The notes under the pieces are model-generated. The model was not told where the DNA came from and ran no database searches. It saw only the letters and a list, made by a program, of their open reading frames with translations. Below are positions 32,947-42,314 of a DNA stretch of 42,314 nt, in pieces (positions within the stretch are counted from its first letter, which is position 1; the number at the start of each line of letters is the position of its first letter). Source of the DNA: Cysteiniphilum sp. JM-1 (GTDB lineage Bacteria > Pseudomonadota > Gammaproteobacteria > Francisellales > Francisellaceae); assembly GCF_008711525.1 (NCBI RefSeq), contig NZ_VXKS01000023.1, positions 1-42,314 of the forward strand, read 5' to 3'. The position numbers and the translations under genes are program-made.

Positions 32947-33105
32947 GGTTTTAGCGCTAATCACTTTTAAATTATTTTAAAGTTTAGCAAAGTATGATTG
33001 TAAAGTCGAAGGGAGAGAGAGGACATATGGCTTTGACTAATGCTCAGAGTACGGGTTAGCACTTATCGCTGAATATATAGTCTTAGCCGATAAAATATAA
33101 CGAAT

Positions 33106-35727
33106 TTAAACCAGTTGTTTCTCTGCAGTTTCAAGCGCTGATTTAAGATCAAATAGTGTGGTCATTGCTTCAATTGGAGTGAGTTTATTAGGATCGAGTG
33201 CTTTAAGTTTTTCAATCACCAATTCATAATCATGTGCCATGTCATTATCATGTTTGTCATTATGGTCATGGTGAGCTGTGAAACTGAAATCCAAACTCTG
33301 CTGAATAGGTGCGTAAGGATCGCTATCACGCATCTCCAGTCGCGATAGAATCTTTTTGGCATTCTTTAATACATCATGGGGCACGCCTGCTAATTTTGCC
33401 ACTTGAATGCCGTAGCTTTTAAGCGCAGCACCTGGTTTGGCTTGATGTAGGAAAATAATCGTATCTTTATATTCTGTTGCCTCAAAGTGGATATTCTCTA
33501 AAGTAGGGTATTGTGCAGCTAAGTGAGTCAGTTCAAAATAATGTGTGGCAAAAAGTGTATAAGCTTCGATTTTTAACAGCTTTTCAGCGCATGCCATTGC
33601 CAGTGCTAAGCCATCAAACGTACTGGTGCCACGTCCAATCTCATCCATTAGCACAAGACTCTTATCCGTTGCATGACGCAAAATATGCGCGCATTCTGTC
33701 ATCTCCACCATAAAAGTTGAGCGCCCAGAGCTGATATCATCAGATGCACCAATACGTGTATAAATCGCATCAATATCACCAATTAATGCACTTTGCGCGG
33801 GAACGAAAGACCCTAAATGTGCAAGAAATACAATATGTGCAATCTGACGCATATAGGTTGATTTCCCGCCCATGTTAGGACCTGTAATAATTTGTAAGTG
33901 CTTTTTCTGATCCAAGCGATTACTATTGGCAATAAAGGGCGATTTAGATAAAGCTTCAATGACTAGATGTCGTCCATCTTGGATGTCCAACATCTTATCT
34001 CTTAATAATTGGGGGCGATTTAATTTTAAGGTGATCGCACGCTCTGCTAAATTCGTTAAAGCGTCAATCTCAGCAATTGCTTTTGCCGTTTGTTGCAGAT
34101 CTTGGTACACCACAAGAATCTGCTCCAAAATATCCTGATATAGACTTTTCTCATAGGCGAGTGCTTTTTCCGCACTGCTTAGAATCTTATCTTCAAAGGA
34201 TTTAAGTTCAGGTGTGATGTAACGCTCAGCATTTTTGAGTGTTTGTCGGCGCGTGTAATCAACTGGCAGCTCTACTTTATGCGCCTTGGATATTTCAATA
34301 TAGTAACCATGCACTTTATTAAAGCTAACCTTTAACGTGTTTATTCCCGTGCGTTCACGCTCTTGTTGTTCCAGTTGAATTAAATAATCACCTGCATGCT
34401 GACTTATGTTTCGCAATTCATCAAGATGTGCATCAAAACCTTCCTTTATTACACCGCCATCGCGAATGGTGATCGGTGGTTCATCAACTAAAGATGCATT
34501 TAAAAGTATCAGAATTTGCGGTAATAGTGTTAAATGCTTGGCATGTGTGATAAGCAATGGATCATGCTGATTGTTTTCAATTGTTGCTTTGAGATCAGGT
34601 AAAATACTTAGAGTGTGTCTGAGGGCAATTAAGTCTTTTGGCTTGGCACTATTTAAAGCAATACGTGAGGCAATGCGCTCGATATCTTGCGTTTGCTTAA
34701 GCAAATGTTGAATATCATCAATTGCAGCTTGATTGATTAAATCTTGTATTGCATCTTGGCGGCTATTCAAAATATGATGATCTTTTGTTGGCGATTTAAA
34801 CCATTGCTTTAATAGGCGATTACCAAGCGCTGTTTGACACTTATTGATAATTGCAAAAAGTGTGTGATTGCCTTTGCCTGAGAGGCTTGTTTCAAGCTCA
34901 AGGTTACGTCGACTTGAGGCATCAATATTTAATAAACTCTCATCAGATTCGATGGCGATGCTATGTAGATGTTTCGGTGCTGCTTTTTGCGTATTCTCCA
35001 GATAATTAAGTAAAGCGCCAGCGGCTGATATTGCTAAAGGTTTTTTATTGAGCTCATCAGTTAAGGCATTTTGACCAAAATACTGTTGAATTAATTTTTT
35101 AGCACCCATTAATTGAAATTCCCACTCGGGACGCTTTTGGATAGAGATTTGTTCATTTCTCAGATTAGGTTGAATTTCATCGGAACTTGATTCACAAGTC
35201 AGTAACTCTTTGGCTCTTAAGCGATGCGCCTGATCGTGAAGTGTATTATCCTCACGTTTGATTTCAAGTACTTTAAGCTCACCTTGAGTAAACTCCAAAT
35301 AGGCAATGCCTATACGTGTTTTACTCTCAAAAACTGCCATTAGAATATTGCTATCGTGACTATCGGTAAAGCTTTCTTCAGCGACAGTTGCTGGAGTAAT
35401 AACACGCACAACTTCACGTGCGACAGGACCTTTGTTATTAACATCACCCACTTGCTCACAAATAGCTACACTTAAGCCTTGTTTGACCAAGCGTGATAGA
35501 TAATTCTCAGCAGCGTGATAAGGTACACCTGCCATAGCAATGGGCTCACCATTGGACTTGCCGCGTGTTGTAAGGCTGATATCCAGAAGTTTAGCGGCTT
35601 TGTGCGCATCGTCATAAAATAACTCATAAAAATCACCCATGCGATAAAATAAAAGCGTCTCAGGGTATTGAGATTTAATCGTTAAATATTGCTGCATCAT
35701 TGGTGTGTGCGTGCTTTCAGTCGACAT
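33106..35727 (-). CDS. mutS: DNA mismatch repair protein MutS
   Basis: Mismatch-recognition ATPase of 873 residues from the ATG at 35725-35727; a TTG 24 bases upstream is the only alternative. The mismatch-binding Phe-x-Glu is in [12 protein letters not shown] (Phe33, Glu35). The ATPase domain carries Walker [10 protein letters not shown] at about 616-624, the downstream [15 protein letters not shown] and the FATHYFELT helix. A clamp-binding motif QQSLDF lies near 809, and the helix-turn-helix/tetramerisation tail ends [18 protein letters not shown]. The gene is intact, but its last 57 bases have a diverged second copy at 31235-31305, suggesting that the present tail was exchanged on integration of the neighbouring AAA-ATPase/nuclease segment. 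Confidence 0.96.
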   Translation of the reverse strand: MSTESTHTPMMQQYLTIKSQYPETLLFYRMGDFYELFYDDAHKAAKLLDISLTTRGKSNGEPIAMAGVPYHAAENYLSRLVKQGLSVAICEQVGDVNNKGPVAREVVRVITPATVAEESFTDSHDSNILMAVFESKTRIGIAYLEFTQGELKVLEIKREDNTLHDQAHRLRAKELLTCESSSDEIQPNLRNEQISIQKRPEWEFQLMGAKKLIQQYFGQNALTDELNKKPLAISAAGALLNYLENTQKAAPKHLHSIAIESDESLLNIDASSRRNLELETSLSGKGNHTLFAIINKCQTALGNRLLKQWFKSPTKDHHILNSRQDAIQDLINQAAIDDIQHLLKQTQDIERIASRIALNSAKPKDLIALRHTLSILPDLKATIENNQHDPLLITHAKHLTLLPQILILLNASLVDEPPITIRDGGVIKEGFDAHLDELRNISQHAGDYLIQLEQQERERTGINTLKVSFNKVHGYYIEISKAHKVELPVDYTRRQTLKNAERYITPELKSFEDKILSSAEKALAYEKSLYQDILEQILVVYQDLQQTAKAIAEIDALTNLAERAITLKLNRPQLLRDKMLDIQDGRHLVIEALSKSPFIANSNRLDQKKHLQIITGPNMGGKSTYMRQIAHIVFLAHLGSFVPAQSALIGDIDAIYTRIGASDDISSGRSTFMVEMTECAHILRHATDKSLVLMDEIGRGTSTFDGLALAMACAEKLLKIEAYTLFATHYFELTHLAAQYPTLENIHFEATEYKDTIIFLHQAKPGAALKSYGIQVAKLAGVPHDVLKNAKKILSRLEMRDSDPYAPIQQSLDFSFTAHHDHNDKHDNDMAHDYELVIEKLKALDPNKLTPIEAMTTLFDLKSALETAEKQLV

Positions 35728-35894
35728 GGCGTAGTTATCTAAAAATATCAATGCTGAGTATTGTACATGATAGAGTGACGACTTTTAATGGCTATTTTAA
35801 CAAAACGTTTTAACTTGTGCCCATAGCATTGTCGTTTAAAAATCATTAGAATGTTGGCGTCAATAATAAAACAGATGATGATTTATAAAAGTTA

Positions 35895-36911
35895 ATGAAA
35901 AGATGTTTAATTGTGAAAACATCATCTCTAGGTGATGTGCTGCATACGCTACCAGCGTTAACAGAAGCTAAAAAGCAAATGCCTGAGATTGAGTTTGACT
36001 GGGTGGTTGAAAAGGCTTTTGCCGAGATCCCTAAGTGGCATCAAGCGGTTAATGAAGTGCTTGAAGTAGAAGTGCGTAAATGGCGTAAGAATATATTTAA
36101 ATACTTTGCTGAAATTCGTGCGTTTAAAAAGAAATTAAAATCAAAGCGTTATGATTATATTATCGATGCGCAAGGACTGTTGAAAAGTGCTTGGATTACC
36201 AAGGGTGCTAAAGGTGTCAAATATGGCTTAGATAAACTCTCAGCACGAGAACCTGCCGCAAGCTTTTTTTATCAGCATAAAATTGCTGTAGCCAAAGGGA
36301 GCCACGCGATTTTGCGAGTTAAAGAACTGTTTGCCAAAGTATTTAACTATACGGCTTCAGATGAAATTGACTATGGTATTTCTTATCAATGGCATAAACA
36401 AAACGCATATAAGCAAGTGATTTTTTTACATGCCACAACGTGGTCGAGTAAACACTGGTCGCTCGCGCATTGGCAGCAACTAACGAGGTTATTAGTCGAT
36501 GACGGTATTAAAGTGCTCTTACCATGGGGCAATGATGATGAAAAGCGTCAAGCGCATGAGATCGCACAGAATCATCAAAATGCAGTGGTTCTTGATAAAA
36601 TGAGCTTAACGCAATTAGCGGAGCTTTTTAGTCAAAGTGACGCCGTTGTGTCTGTTGACACCGGATTATCGCATTTGGCAGCAGCTTGTAATGCGCCTGT
36701 AATTGGCATGTATGGCTCGACATCTGCCAAGCTAACAGGTGCTATTGGTAAACAAGTAACCCATGTATCATCGAAGTTAACTTGTTCACCGTGTTTAAAG
36801 AAAGTTTGTCCGATTACCAAAGATGTTTTCGCGCCATGCGAGGTGGCAATCTCTGCGGAATCAATTTACGAGCGCCTAAATGCGTGGTTGAAGTCAGACT
36901 CGTTGGCATAG
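35895..36911 (+). CDS. waaC: ADP-heptose:LPS heptosyltransferase I
   Basis: Inner-membrane-associated GT-B/GT9 enzyme that adds the first heptose to Kdo of the LPS core. The 338 residues start MKRCLIVKTSSLGDVLHTLP, the diagnostic WaaC N-terminus. IIDAQGLLKSAWITKGAKG follows (about 90-107), and the C-terminal ADP-heptose site shows SVDTGLSHLAAACNAPVIGMYG (split, about 253-275) with LTGAIG after it. Pro-Cys rich CSPCLKKVCP near the end is common in this family. No clear ribosome binding site. Divergent from mutS. No other LPS core genes are adjacent, so it is an isolated waa gene here. Confidence 0.93.
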   Translation: MKRCLIVKTSSLGDVLHTLPALTEAKKQMPEIEFDWVVEKAFAEIPKWHQAVNEVLEVEVRKWRKNIFKYFAEIRAFKKKLKSKRYDYIIDAQGLLKSAWITKGAKGVKYGLDKLSAREPAASFFYQHKIAVAKGSHAILRVKELFAKVFNYTASDEIDYGISYQWHKQNAYKQVIFLHATTWSSKHWSLAHWQQLTRLLVDDGIKVLLPWGNDDEKRQAHEIAQNHQNAVVLDKMSLTQLAELFSQSDAVVSVDTGLSHLAAACNAPVIGMYGSTSAKLTGAIGKQVTHVSSKLTCSPCLKKVCPITKDVFAPCEVAISAESIYERLNAWLKSDSLA

Positions 36912-36995
36912 TTTACTTACTGATATTATATATCCATAGATAATGCCTTCTCATTTGCCTGTTTTATTTGTGTTTTTATTTACGTATATTAGACT

Positions 36996-37024
36996 TTGAT
37001 CATGTGGTTTATCGGCGGTATAGA
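36996..37024 (+). promoter_or_regulatory. Candidate sigma-70 promoter for the alpha/beta hydrolase gene
   Basis: TTGATC (36996-37001), a 17-base spacer and TATAGA (37019-37024). The -10 matches five of six and the -35 four of six consensus bases. The transcript would start about 40 bases before the ATG at 37069. Confidence 0.45.
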
Positions 37025-37068
37025 TATCCGTTAGCATAAGAACAATAAACAGGTAGTCATCATAAATT

Positions 37069-38010
37069 ATGGATAAAATTATATTAGGTGTGCATGGGCT
37101 GTTAAATAAAAATGCCAAAGAAGTCATCCAAACATGGTGGAAGTCGGCTATTGAAGAAGGACTTGAAAAAACCTGTGGTTATGATGAAGGTATAAATTTT
37201 CAAATGGTCTATTGGGCGGATCTTTTGCATAAATATCCACTGCATAATGATGAGGCGTATTATTTTGATGAGTTATACGATGATGAGCCTTACTATTATT
37301 TGGAAAAAGAAAATTTCCCACGTTATGCGGACTCATTAATCAAAAGAATGGGTTTGCTTGGGCAAAATGCAGTACGCAAATGCGTTAACCTAATTCAGCA
37401 GTATGACCCAGTATCTTTTTGGGCAGCCAATAAACTCTTTCGCGATATGGCGTATTACTATAATGACGAGGTTGAGATTTATGATCGCAAAGGGCAAAAA
37501 AGACCATTGCGCAAAATTTTGATGCGTGAATTGATTGATGCGTTAAGCGTTCATGCTAAAGAGAGTAAAGAAATTATTGTTATCGGGCATTCGATGGGAT
37601 CAATTATTTGCTATGATGTGTTACGTAATATCCGTTCATTCTTGCCTGATATTAACATTAAATGCTTTATCACTATGGGGTCGCCCTTAACTTATGCGAT
37701 TACCTATAAACATCCTTTTTTAGAACTTACAGATGGTCATTTTAGGAATAAGCCACGCACGCCAAGTGCTGTGCAGTCTTGGTATAATTTCTCTGATCCA
37801 CGTGATGTGGCATGTTATCGGCTGAAATTGGGACCACTTTATGGTCCTAACCATCAAGGTGTGCAAGTAGTTGATCAACTAGTGTTTAGTGATTATGGGA
37901 TTTTTAATAAAAAGCTTGGTAAATACCATCATAATCCGCATAAGTCTTATGGCTATCTGCGTTGTCCTGAATTCTCAGAGCTTATTTATAAGTGTCTAGA
38001 TAAAAGTTAG
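37069..38010 (+). CDS. Putative alpha/beta-hydrolase (lipase-like), function unknown
   Basis: A 313-residue soluble protein without signal peptide. The N-terminal strand IILGVHGLLNK holds the HG dipeptide typical of an oxyanion loop. EIIVIGHSMGSIICYDVL gives the nucleophile elbow G-H-S175-M-G. Candidate acid residues are Asp243 or Asp246 (FSDPRDVACY) and candidate histidines His288 or His291 (YHHNPHKSYGYL). An acidic, tyrosine-rich insertion lies at about 59-80 (NDEAYYFDELYDDEPYYYLE), which could be a lid. The pattern resembles bacterial PGAP1/lipase-like hydrolases. Substrate is unknown. AGG lies 15 bases from the ATG, so initiation is unclear. It stands between waaC and metH with its own promoter. 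Confidence 0.72.
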   Translation: MDKIILGVHGLLNKNAKEVIQTWWKSAIEEGLEKTCGYDEGINFQMVYWADLLHKYPLHNDEAYYFDELYDDEPYYYLEKENFPRYADSLIKRMGLLGQNAVRKCVNLIQQYDPVSFWAANKLFRDMAYYYNDEVEIYDRKGQKRPLRKILMRELIDALSVHAKESKEIIVIGHSMGSIICYDVLRNIRSFLPDINIKCFITMGSPLTYAITYKHPFLELTDGHFRNKPRTPSAVQSWYNFSDPRDVACYRLKLGPLYGPNHQGVQVVDQLVFSDYGIFNKKLGKYHHNPHKSYGYLRCPEFSELIYKCLDKS

Positions 38011-38137
38011 CTGCCATGCCTGGAGTGGGTAATCAGGAAATGATTTATAAAAAATCTGGGCAAAATAGCCTACTCATCCCTAAACAATCGTGTTACTTTT
38101 ATTGATTACCTATTACTTAAGCAAAGAACCTTTATTT

Positions 38138-41100
38138 ATGTCTACTTACGAGCAGTTACAATCGTTATTGAAAACGCGTATTTTACTTCTTGATGGTGCG
38201 ATGGGCACGATGATTCAAGCCTATGATTTAACTGAAATGGACTATAGAGGGCGAATGTTTAAGGAAGTGGTATCAGAGCAAAAGGGCAATAATGACTTAT
38301 TGAACTTAACGCAACCTGAAATTATTCAAGCGATTCATGAAAAGTACTTGGCAGCTGGTGCTGATATTATCGAAACCAATACCTTTAATAGTACATCTAT
38401 TTCTATGGCGGATTACGCGCTTGAAGGTCATGTCTATGCGATTGCCAAAGCCGGTGCCGAAATCGCTAAAAGGGCGACACAAAAATACACGACAACAGAT
38501 AAGCCGCGCTTTGTTGCTGGCGTGTTAGGTCCCACAAATCGTACCTTATCCATCTCACCAGATGTCAGTGATCCCGGATTTAGAAACATTACTTTTATGC
38601 AATTGGTGAGCGCTTATCAAGAGAACTTGCGTGGCGTAATCGATGGGGGTGCTGATATTATCTTGGTTGAGACGATCTTTGATACCCTAAATGCTAAAGC
38701 GGCGATTTATGCGATTGAAGATTATTTTGAAAAGCATAATATATCGATGCCTGTGATGTTGTCAGGAACGATTACCGATCAAAGTGGGCGCACCTTATCA
38801 GGGCAAACGGTTGATGCTTTCTACTATAGTTTAAAACATGCTAAAGCCTTATCGATTGGGCTTAATTGTGCTTTGGGTGCTGATGATTTATATCCGCATA
38901 TTGAGGCTCTGGCAAAGACTGCCGAGGGATTTGTTAGCATGCATCCAAATGCAGGATTGCCTAATGCTTTTGGTGGTTATGATGAAACCCCTGAAATTAT
39001 GGCAGATAAACTTAAACCATTTGTTGAGCACCATCTGGTTAATATTCTAGGTGGGTGCTGTGGCACGACACCTGAGCATATTGAGGCGATGGCAAAGCTT
39101 ATTGAAAATGTGGCGCCAAGAGCGATTAAACCAAAAGCCAAAACACTCTGTTTATCAGGTTTAGAAAGCTTAGTGGTGACACCAGAGAGTAACTTTATCA
39201 ATATCGGTGAGCGCACCAATGTCTCAGGCTCATTAAAGTTTGCCAAACTCATTCGTGATCAAGACTTTGAAGCAGCCCTTCATGTCGCACAAGAGCAAGT
39301 TGAAAATGGCGCGCAAATCGTTGATGTCAATATGGATGATGGCATGCTAGATGCACGAGCTTGTATGGAGCGTTTTTTAAAGCTTATTGCCACTGAACCT
39401 GATATTTCCAAAGTACCGATGATGATTGACTCCTCAAAATGGGAGGTGATTGAAACGGGTTTGCAACAAATTCAAGGCAAGGGTGTCATTAACTCCATTA
39501 GCCTTAAAGAAGGAGAAGACGAATTTATCAAGCATGCTAAGCTTGCGCTTCGTTATGGTGCCGCGATTGTTGTGATGGCGTTTGATGAACAAGGGCAAGC
39601 GGATACTTTACAGAAGCGGGTTGATATTTGTCAACGAGCATATGATCTTTTGGTTGAGAAGATTGGATTTCCGACCGAGGATATTATTTTTGATCCGAAT
39701 ATCTTTGCTGTTGCCACAGGTATTGAGGCGCATCACAGTTATGGTATTGATTTTATTGAAGCAACAAGAGAGATTAAAAAGCTCTGCCCTCATGCGCGCA
39801 TTTCAGGAGGGGTTAGTAATGTCTCGTTTTCTTTTCGTGGCAATAATCTGGTGCGTGAGGCTATTCACTCGATCTTTTTATATCACGCGATTAAAGCAGG
39901 CATGGATATGGGAATTGTCAACGCTGGACAAATTACGATTTATGAAGATATTGATCCCAAACTTAAACAGCTCATTGAAGAGGTGATTTTAAACACACGT
40001 AAAGCAGCGGCTGATGAGCTTGTTGAATATGCGCAAACCTTATCGGGCACAAAAACGGATAAAAAAGAAGATCTTTCTTGGCGCAAGCAGCCGATGACTG
40101 AGCGTTTAAGCTATGCCTTAGTGAAGGGTATTAATCAATATATTATCGAAGATACTGAAGCGGCAAGAGTCGAGCTTGGTAATCCCCTAAGTGTGATTGA
40201 AGGTCCTTTGATGCAGGGGATGGATACTGTTGGTGATTTGTTTGGCTCGGGTAAGATGTTTCTGCCACAAGTGGTCAAATCAGCACGTGTCATGAAGCAG
40301 GCAGTTGCTTATCTTGAGCCATTTTTGCAAGAGGAGAAATCCCAAGCACAAAAAGCTAAAGGCAAAATTGTGCTAGCGACAGTCAAAGGCGATGTGCATG
40401 ATATCGGTAAGAATATTGTGGGAGTGGTGCTTCAGTGTAATAACTATGAAGTGATTGATTTAGGTGTAATGACGCCCTATCAGAAAATCATTGAAACTGC
40501 AAAAAAAGAAAATGCCGATATGATTGGGTTAAGCGGGCTTATTACACCATCGCTTGATGAGATGATTACGGTTGCCAGTGAGATGAAAGCACAAAATGTT
40601 CATTTGCCCCTTTTGATTGGTGGTGCGACCACGTCAAAGATTCATACTGCGATGAAGATATTACCAAAACATGACTTGCCAACGGTGCATGTATTGGATG
40701 CATCGCGCGCAGTGTCAACGATGGCAAATCTTTTAGGCGATAATAAAGAGAGTTACTATCAGAAGATCAAGACTGAATATGAGCATCTGGTTGCGCATTA
40801 CCAAAAGAGCAAACAAGCGCGTGAGATTTATGCCTATGAAAAATGCAATAATCAAAACTTGAAATTGGTGTTTGATCAACAGACGATCCAAAAGCCTAAG
40901 CAGTTAGGGCGATTTGTATTAACGGATTATCCATTGCAAAAGCTTGTTGAGCGGATTGACTGGAGTCCATTTTTTCATGCGTGGGAGCTAAAAGGCAGTT
41001 ATCCTAAAATTTTACATGATCCGCACAAAGGGCAAGAAGCGCAGAAGCTTTTTAGTGATGCTAAAGAGATGTTAAAGCAGATTATTAATGAGAAGTGGCT

Positions 41101-41785
41101 TAAAGCTAATGCAGTCTATGGCTTGTATCATGCCAATAGTGTTAGTAATGATATTGAAGTGTATGATATAAACGGTTCAACCTTAGCAAAATTTCAGACA
41201 TTGCGGCAGCAAACGGGTAATCCGAATAAGGCGTTTGTTGCACTAAGCGATTATATCGCGCCAAAAGACCTTAATATCGATGACTATATTGGTGCGTTTG
41301 CTGTCACCACAGGGATTGAAACATCTGATCAACTTAAAGCATTTGAGAAAAATCATGATCAGTATAATGCGATTATGTTTAAAGTATTAGCAGATCGCTT
41401 GGCTGAGAGCTTTGCTGAGCATTTACATGAGCGCATTCGCAAAGAGTTTTGGGGGTATGCTACAGATGAGTCTTTTGATAATGAGGCATTAATCAAAGGT
41501 AAATATCGTGGCATTCGTCCAGCATTTGGCTATCCTGCTTGTCCAGATCACACTGAAAAAGAAACGCTGTTTAAGTTATTAAACGCGCCTGAAATGGGGA
41601 TGCATTTGACTGAGTCGATGGCAGTAACACCTGCGGCAAGCGTTAGTGGGCTTTATTTTGCCCATCCTGAGAGTAAATATTTTGGTGTGGGTAAAATTGC
41701 TGAAGACCAACTCCAAGATTACGCTAAGCGCAAAGGTATGAGTATATCAGAAGCTGAGAAATGGTTACGCCCTAACTTATTTTGA
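38138..41785 (+). CDS. metH: Cobalamin-dependent methionine synthase
   Basis: Cytosolic enzyme that transfers the methyl group of 5-methyl-THF through cobalamin to homocysteine. Started at the ATG 38138 it has 1215 residues (E. coli 1227); a GTG at 38090 would add 16 unlikely residues. All four modules are present. The homocysteine domain has zinc ligands Cys244, Cys307 and Cys308 ([10 protein letters not shown]). The pterin domain follows ([14 protein letters not shown] onward). The B12 domain has DVHDIGKNI with ligand His754, and the AdoMet activation domain has [18 protein letters not shown]. No cobalamin or SAM riboswitch is recognisable in the 127 bases before it. It overlaps the truncated DUF4870 gene tail to tail by nine bases. 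Confidence 0.97.
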   Translation: MSTYEQLQSLLKTRILLLDGAMGTMIQAYDLTEMDYRGRMFKEVVSEQKGNNDLLNLTQPEIIQAIHEKYLAAGADIIETNTFNSTSISMADYALEGHVYAIAKAGAEIAKRATQKYTTTDKPRFVAGVLGPTNRTLSISPDVSDPGFRNITFMQLVSAYQENLRGVIDGGADIILVETIFDTLNAKAAIYAIEDYFEKHNISMPVMLSGTITDQSGRTLSGQTVDAFYYSLKHAKALSIGLNCALGADDLYPHIEALAKTAEGFVSMHPNAGLPNAFGGYDETPEIMADKLKPFVEHHLVNILGGCCGTTPEHIEAMAKLIENVAPRAIKPKAKTLCLSGLESLVVTPESNFINIGERTNVSGSLKFAKLIRDQDFEAALHVAQEQVENGAQIVDVNMDDGMLDARACMERFLKLIATEPDISKVPMMIDSSKWEVIETGLQQIQGKGVINSISLKEGEDEFIKHAKLALRYGAAIVVMAFDEQGQADTLQKRVDICQRAYDLLVEKIGFPTEDIIFDPNIFAVATGIEAHHSYGIDFIEATREIKKLCPHARISGGVSNVSFSFRGNNLVREAIHSIFLYHAIKAGMDMGIVNAGQITIYEDIDPKLKQLIEEVILNTRKAAADELVEYAQTLSGTKTDKKEDLSWRKQPMTERLSYALVKGINQYIIEDTEAARVELGNPLSVIEGPLMQGMDTVGDLFGSGKMFLPQVVKSARVMKQAVAYLEPFLQEEKSQAQKAKGKIVLATVKGDVHDIGKNIVGVVLQCNNYEVIDLGVMTPYQKIIETAKKENADMIGLSGLITPSLDEMITVASEMKAQNVHLPLLIGGATTSKIHTAMKILPKHDLPTVHVLDASRAVSTMANLLGDNKESYYQKIKTEYEHLVAHYQKSKQAREIYAYEKCNNQNLKLVFDQQTIQKPKQLGRFVLTDYPLQKLVERIDWSPFFHAWELKGSYPKILHDPHKGQEAQKLFSDAKEMLKQIINEKWLKANAVYGLYHANSVSNDIEVYDINGSTLAKFQTLRQQTGNPNKAFVALSDYIAPKDLNIDDYIGAFAVTTGIETSDQLKAFEKNHDQYNAIMFKVLADRLAESFAEHLHERIRKEFWGYATDESFDNEALIKGKYRGIRPAFGYPACPDHTEKETLFKLLNAPEMGMHLTESMAVTPAASVSGLYFAHPESKYFGVGKIAEDQLQDYAKRKGMSISEAEKWLRPNLF

Positions 41786-42110
41786 GATGCTAAGGTTAAA
41801 CTCGCCTAATCCCCAAAATCCATCTTTGCCAGTGACTGCTTTGTCACTATCTAATGCCATAAAGCCTTTAATGGTGCGCACGACAAGCCAAATTACCCAC
41901 CAGATATACAGAAGATAGCCAACGATAATAAAAGCTAAAACAATCGATAAGATCAGATAAATCAGACCATACCAGAAGGTTTTAATCTGAAAATCAAAAT
42001 GAGTTTTAAGAGCGGGTGATACATCATGTTCATTTCTTTTGACATACGCCATGATTAGCCCGATTAGCGCGGTGATACCGGTAAATAGACCGACGATATA
42101 GAGTATTAGG
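41777..42110 (-). pseudogene. DUF4870 family membrane protein, 5' end removed by IS21
   Basis: About 110 codons remain, beginning LILYIVGLFTGITALIGLIM. The family pattern continues with AYVKRNEHD, a conserved HFDFQIKTFWYGL segment, a second and third hydrophobic stretch, and IVGYLLYIWWVIWLVVRTIKG. The usual DUF4870 protein has some 10-20 further residues in front. The reading frame can be followed to an ATG at 42160, but its first 17 codons (MIQPAILVVVIGKANCH) are read from the IS left end, whose boundary is at 42111. So the native start is lost; a chimeric protein could be made. Function of the family is unknown. Confidence 0.8.
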
Positions 42111-42314
42111 TGACAATTAGCTTTACCGATCACGACAACTAGAATTGCCGGTTGAATCATGTAGGCTATTCCTTAATCAATAAAGCTGCAGATAATTAAG
42201 ATTAAGGTATGGCAAGAAAACGAGTCACAACAGAACAGGTAAAGCTATACATGAAACTCAGACAAGAAGATAAACTCACCCAGATTGGCTGCGCTGCTAA
42301 ATCAGGCTTTAGTG
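42111..42314 (+). mobile_element. Left end of an IS21-family insertion sequence (partial)
   Basis: The terminus starts TGACAATTAGCTTTACCG at 42111 and repeats the motif as caactagaattgccg at 42136-42150. Both match the reverse complement of the right IS terminus at 74-112 in sequence and spacing. The istA gene follows about 100 bases in, as in IS21 elements. The element continues off the window and has the same orientation as the copy at the left edge. Confidence 0.82.
42209..42314 (+). CDS. istA: IS21-family transposase IstA, N-terminal fragment
   Basis: Thirty-five codons before the window ends. The start MARKRVTTEQVKLYMKLRQ leads into an N-terminal helix-turn-helix (LTQIGCAAKSGFS), a known pattern of IstA proteins that bind the repeated IS termini. 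AAGG lies only three bases before the ATG, a tight ribosome binding site. The DDE catalytic domain is outside the window. Confidence 0.78.
   Translation, partial: MARKRVTTEQVKLYMKLRQEDKLTQIGCAAKSGFS

Noticed and set aside
38011-38137. Cobalamin or SAM riboswitch in front of metH
   Set aside because: No B12-box-like or SAM-riboswitch core could be found; only a small CCTG..CAGG hairpin is visible.
1-42314. Composite transposon carrying the whole 42 kb
   Set aside because: The contents are core genes in ordinary order; direct IS copies more likely arose by separate insertions or reflect a contig break.
1-42314. CRISPR array, tRNA or rRNA genes
   Set aside because: No regularly spaced repeats and no tRNA T-loop patterns (such as GGTTCGAATCC) were noticed on either strand.

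Overview
The window reads as chromosomal DNA of an AT-rich Gram-negative gammaproteobacterium. It carries an LPS heptosyltransferase, the MltA lytic transglycosylase, an RND efflux pump, cobalamin-dependent MetH, HemW, TldE/PmbA, RecR with its YbaB neighbour, and prs next to the short form of rplY. An affiliation near Thiotrichales/Fastidiosibacteraceae or Legionellales is possible, but that is only an impression from protein character. No rRNA, tRNA or CRISPR array was seen.

Both edges lie inside IS21-family elements in the same orientation. The left edge holds the last codons of istB and the right IS terminus (1-112). The right edge holds the left IS terminus and the first 35 codons of istA (42111-42314). 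Each IS abuts a gene that has lost its 5' end: an unknown gene on the left (to 606) and a DUF4870 membrane protein on the right (from 41777). The window is therefore a 42-kb block between direct IS21 copies, or a contig that stops in repeated IS DNA.

Layout: (a) 0.6-4.3 kb, minus strand: rplY, prs, cysZ-lplA, then a remnant with a winged-helix end. (b) 4.3-9 kb, minus strand: a Kch-like K+ channel, an alsS-doxX-carboxymuconolactone decarboxylase operon, and dnaQ. (c) 9-14 kb: a small exported protein, hemW-uspA, ybaB-recR and an amino-acid permease. (d) 14-24.6 kb, minus strand: an AddA/RecB-like helicase-nuclease, a 58-residue protein missed by length cut-offs, a 2Fe-2S ferredoxin, pmbA-lysO, mltA, and the potGHI putrescine ABC transporter without its binding protein. 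(e) 24.7-31 kb, minus strand: a dsbB-acrA-acrB-like operon and an MFS transporter. (f) 31.2-35.7 kb, minus strand: an AAA-ATPase/PD-(D/E)XK gene (DUF1703 type) inserted immediately behind mutS. (g) 35.9-42 kb: waaC, an unknown alpha/beta hydrolase, metH, and the truncated DUF4870 gene.

Most of the window is ordinary housekeeping. The strongest unusual signal is at mutS. The last 57 bases of mutS plus 14 bases beyond the stop (33092-33162) recur at 31235-31305 as a diverged copy (63 of 71 bases identical, every difference a transition). The two copies bracket the AAA-ATPase/nuclease gene. This is the arrangement left when an element integrates at the 3' end of a gene and supplies a replacement tail, yet no integrase is present. 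Other points of note are the IS21-truncated genes at both ends, a possible internal translation start in the K+ channel gene that would yield a free RCK domain, the unlisted 58-residue gene, and dsbB transcribed ahead of an efflux pump. Several genes also stand without their usual partners: no addB, potF, tolC, alsD, dnaX or pth in view.
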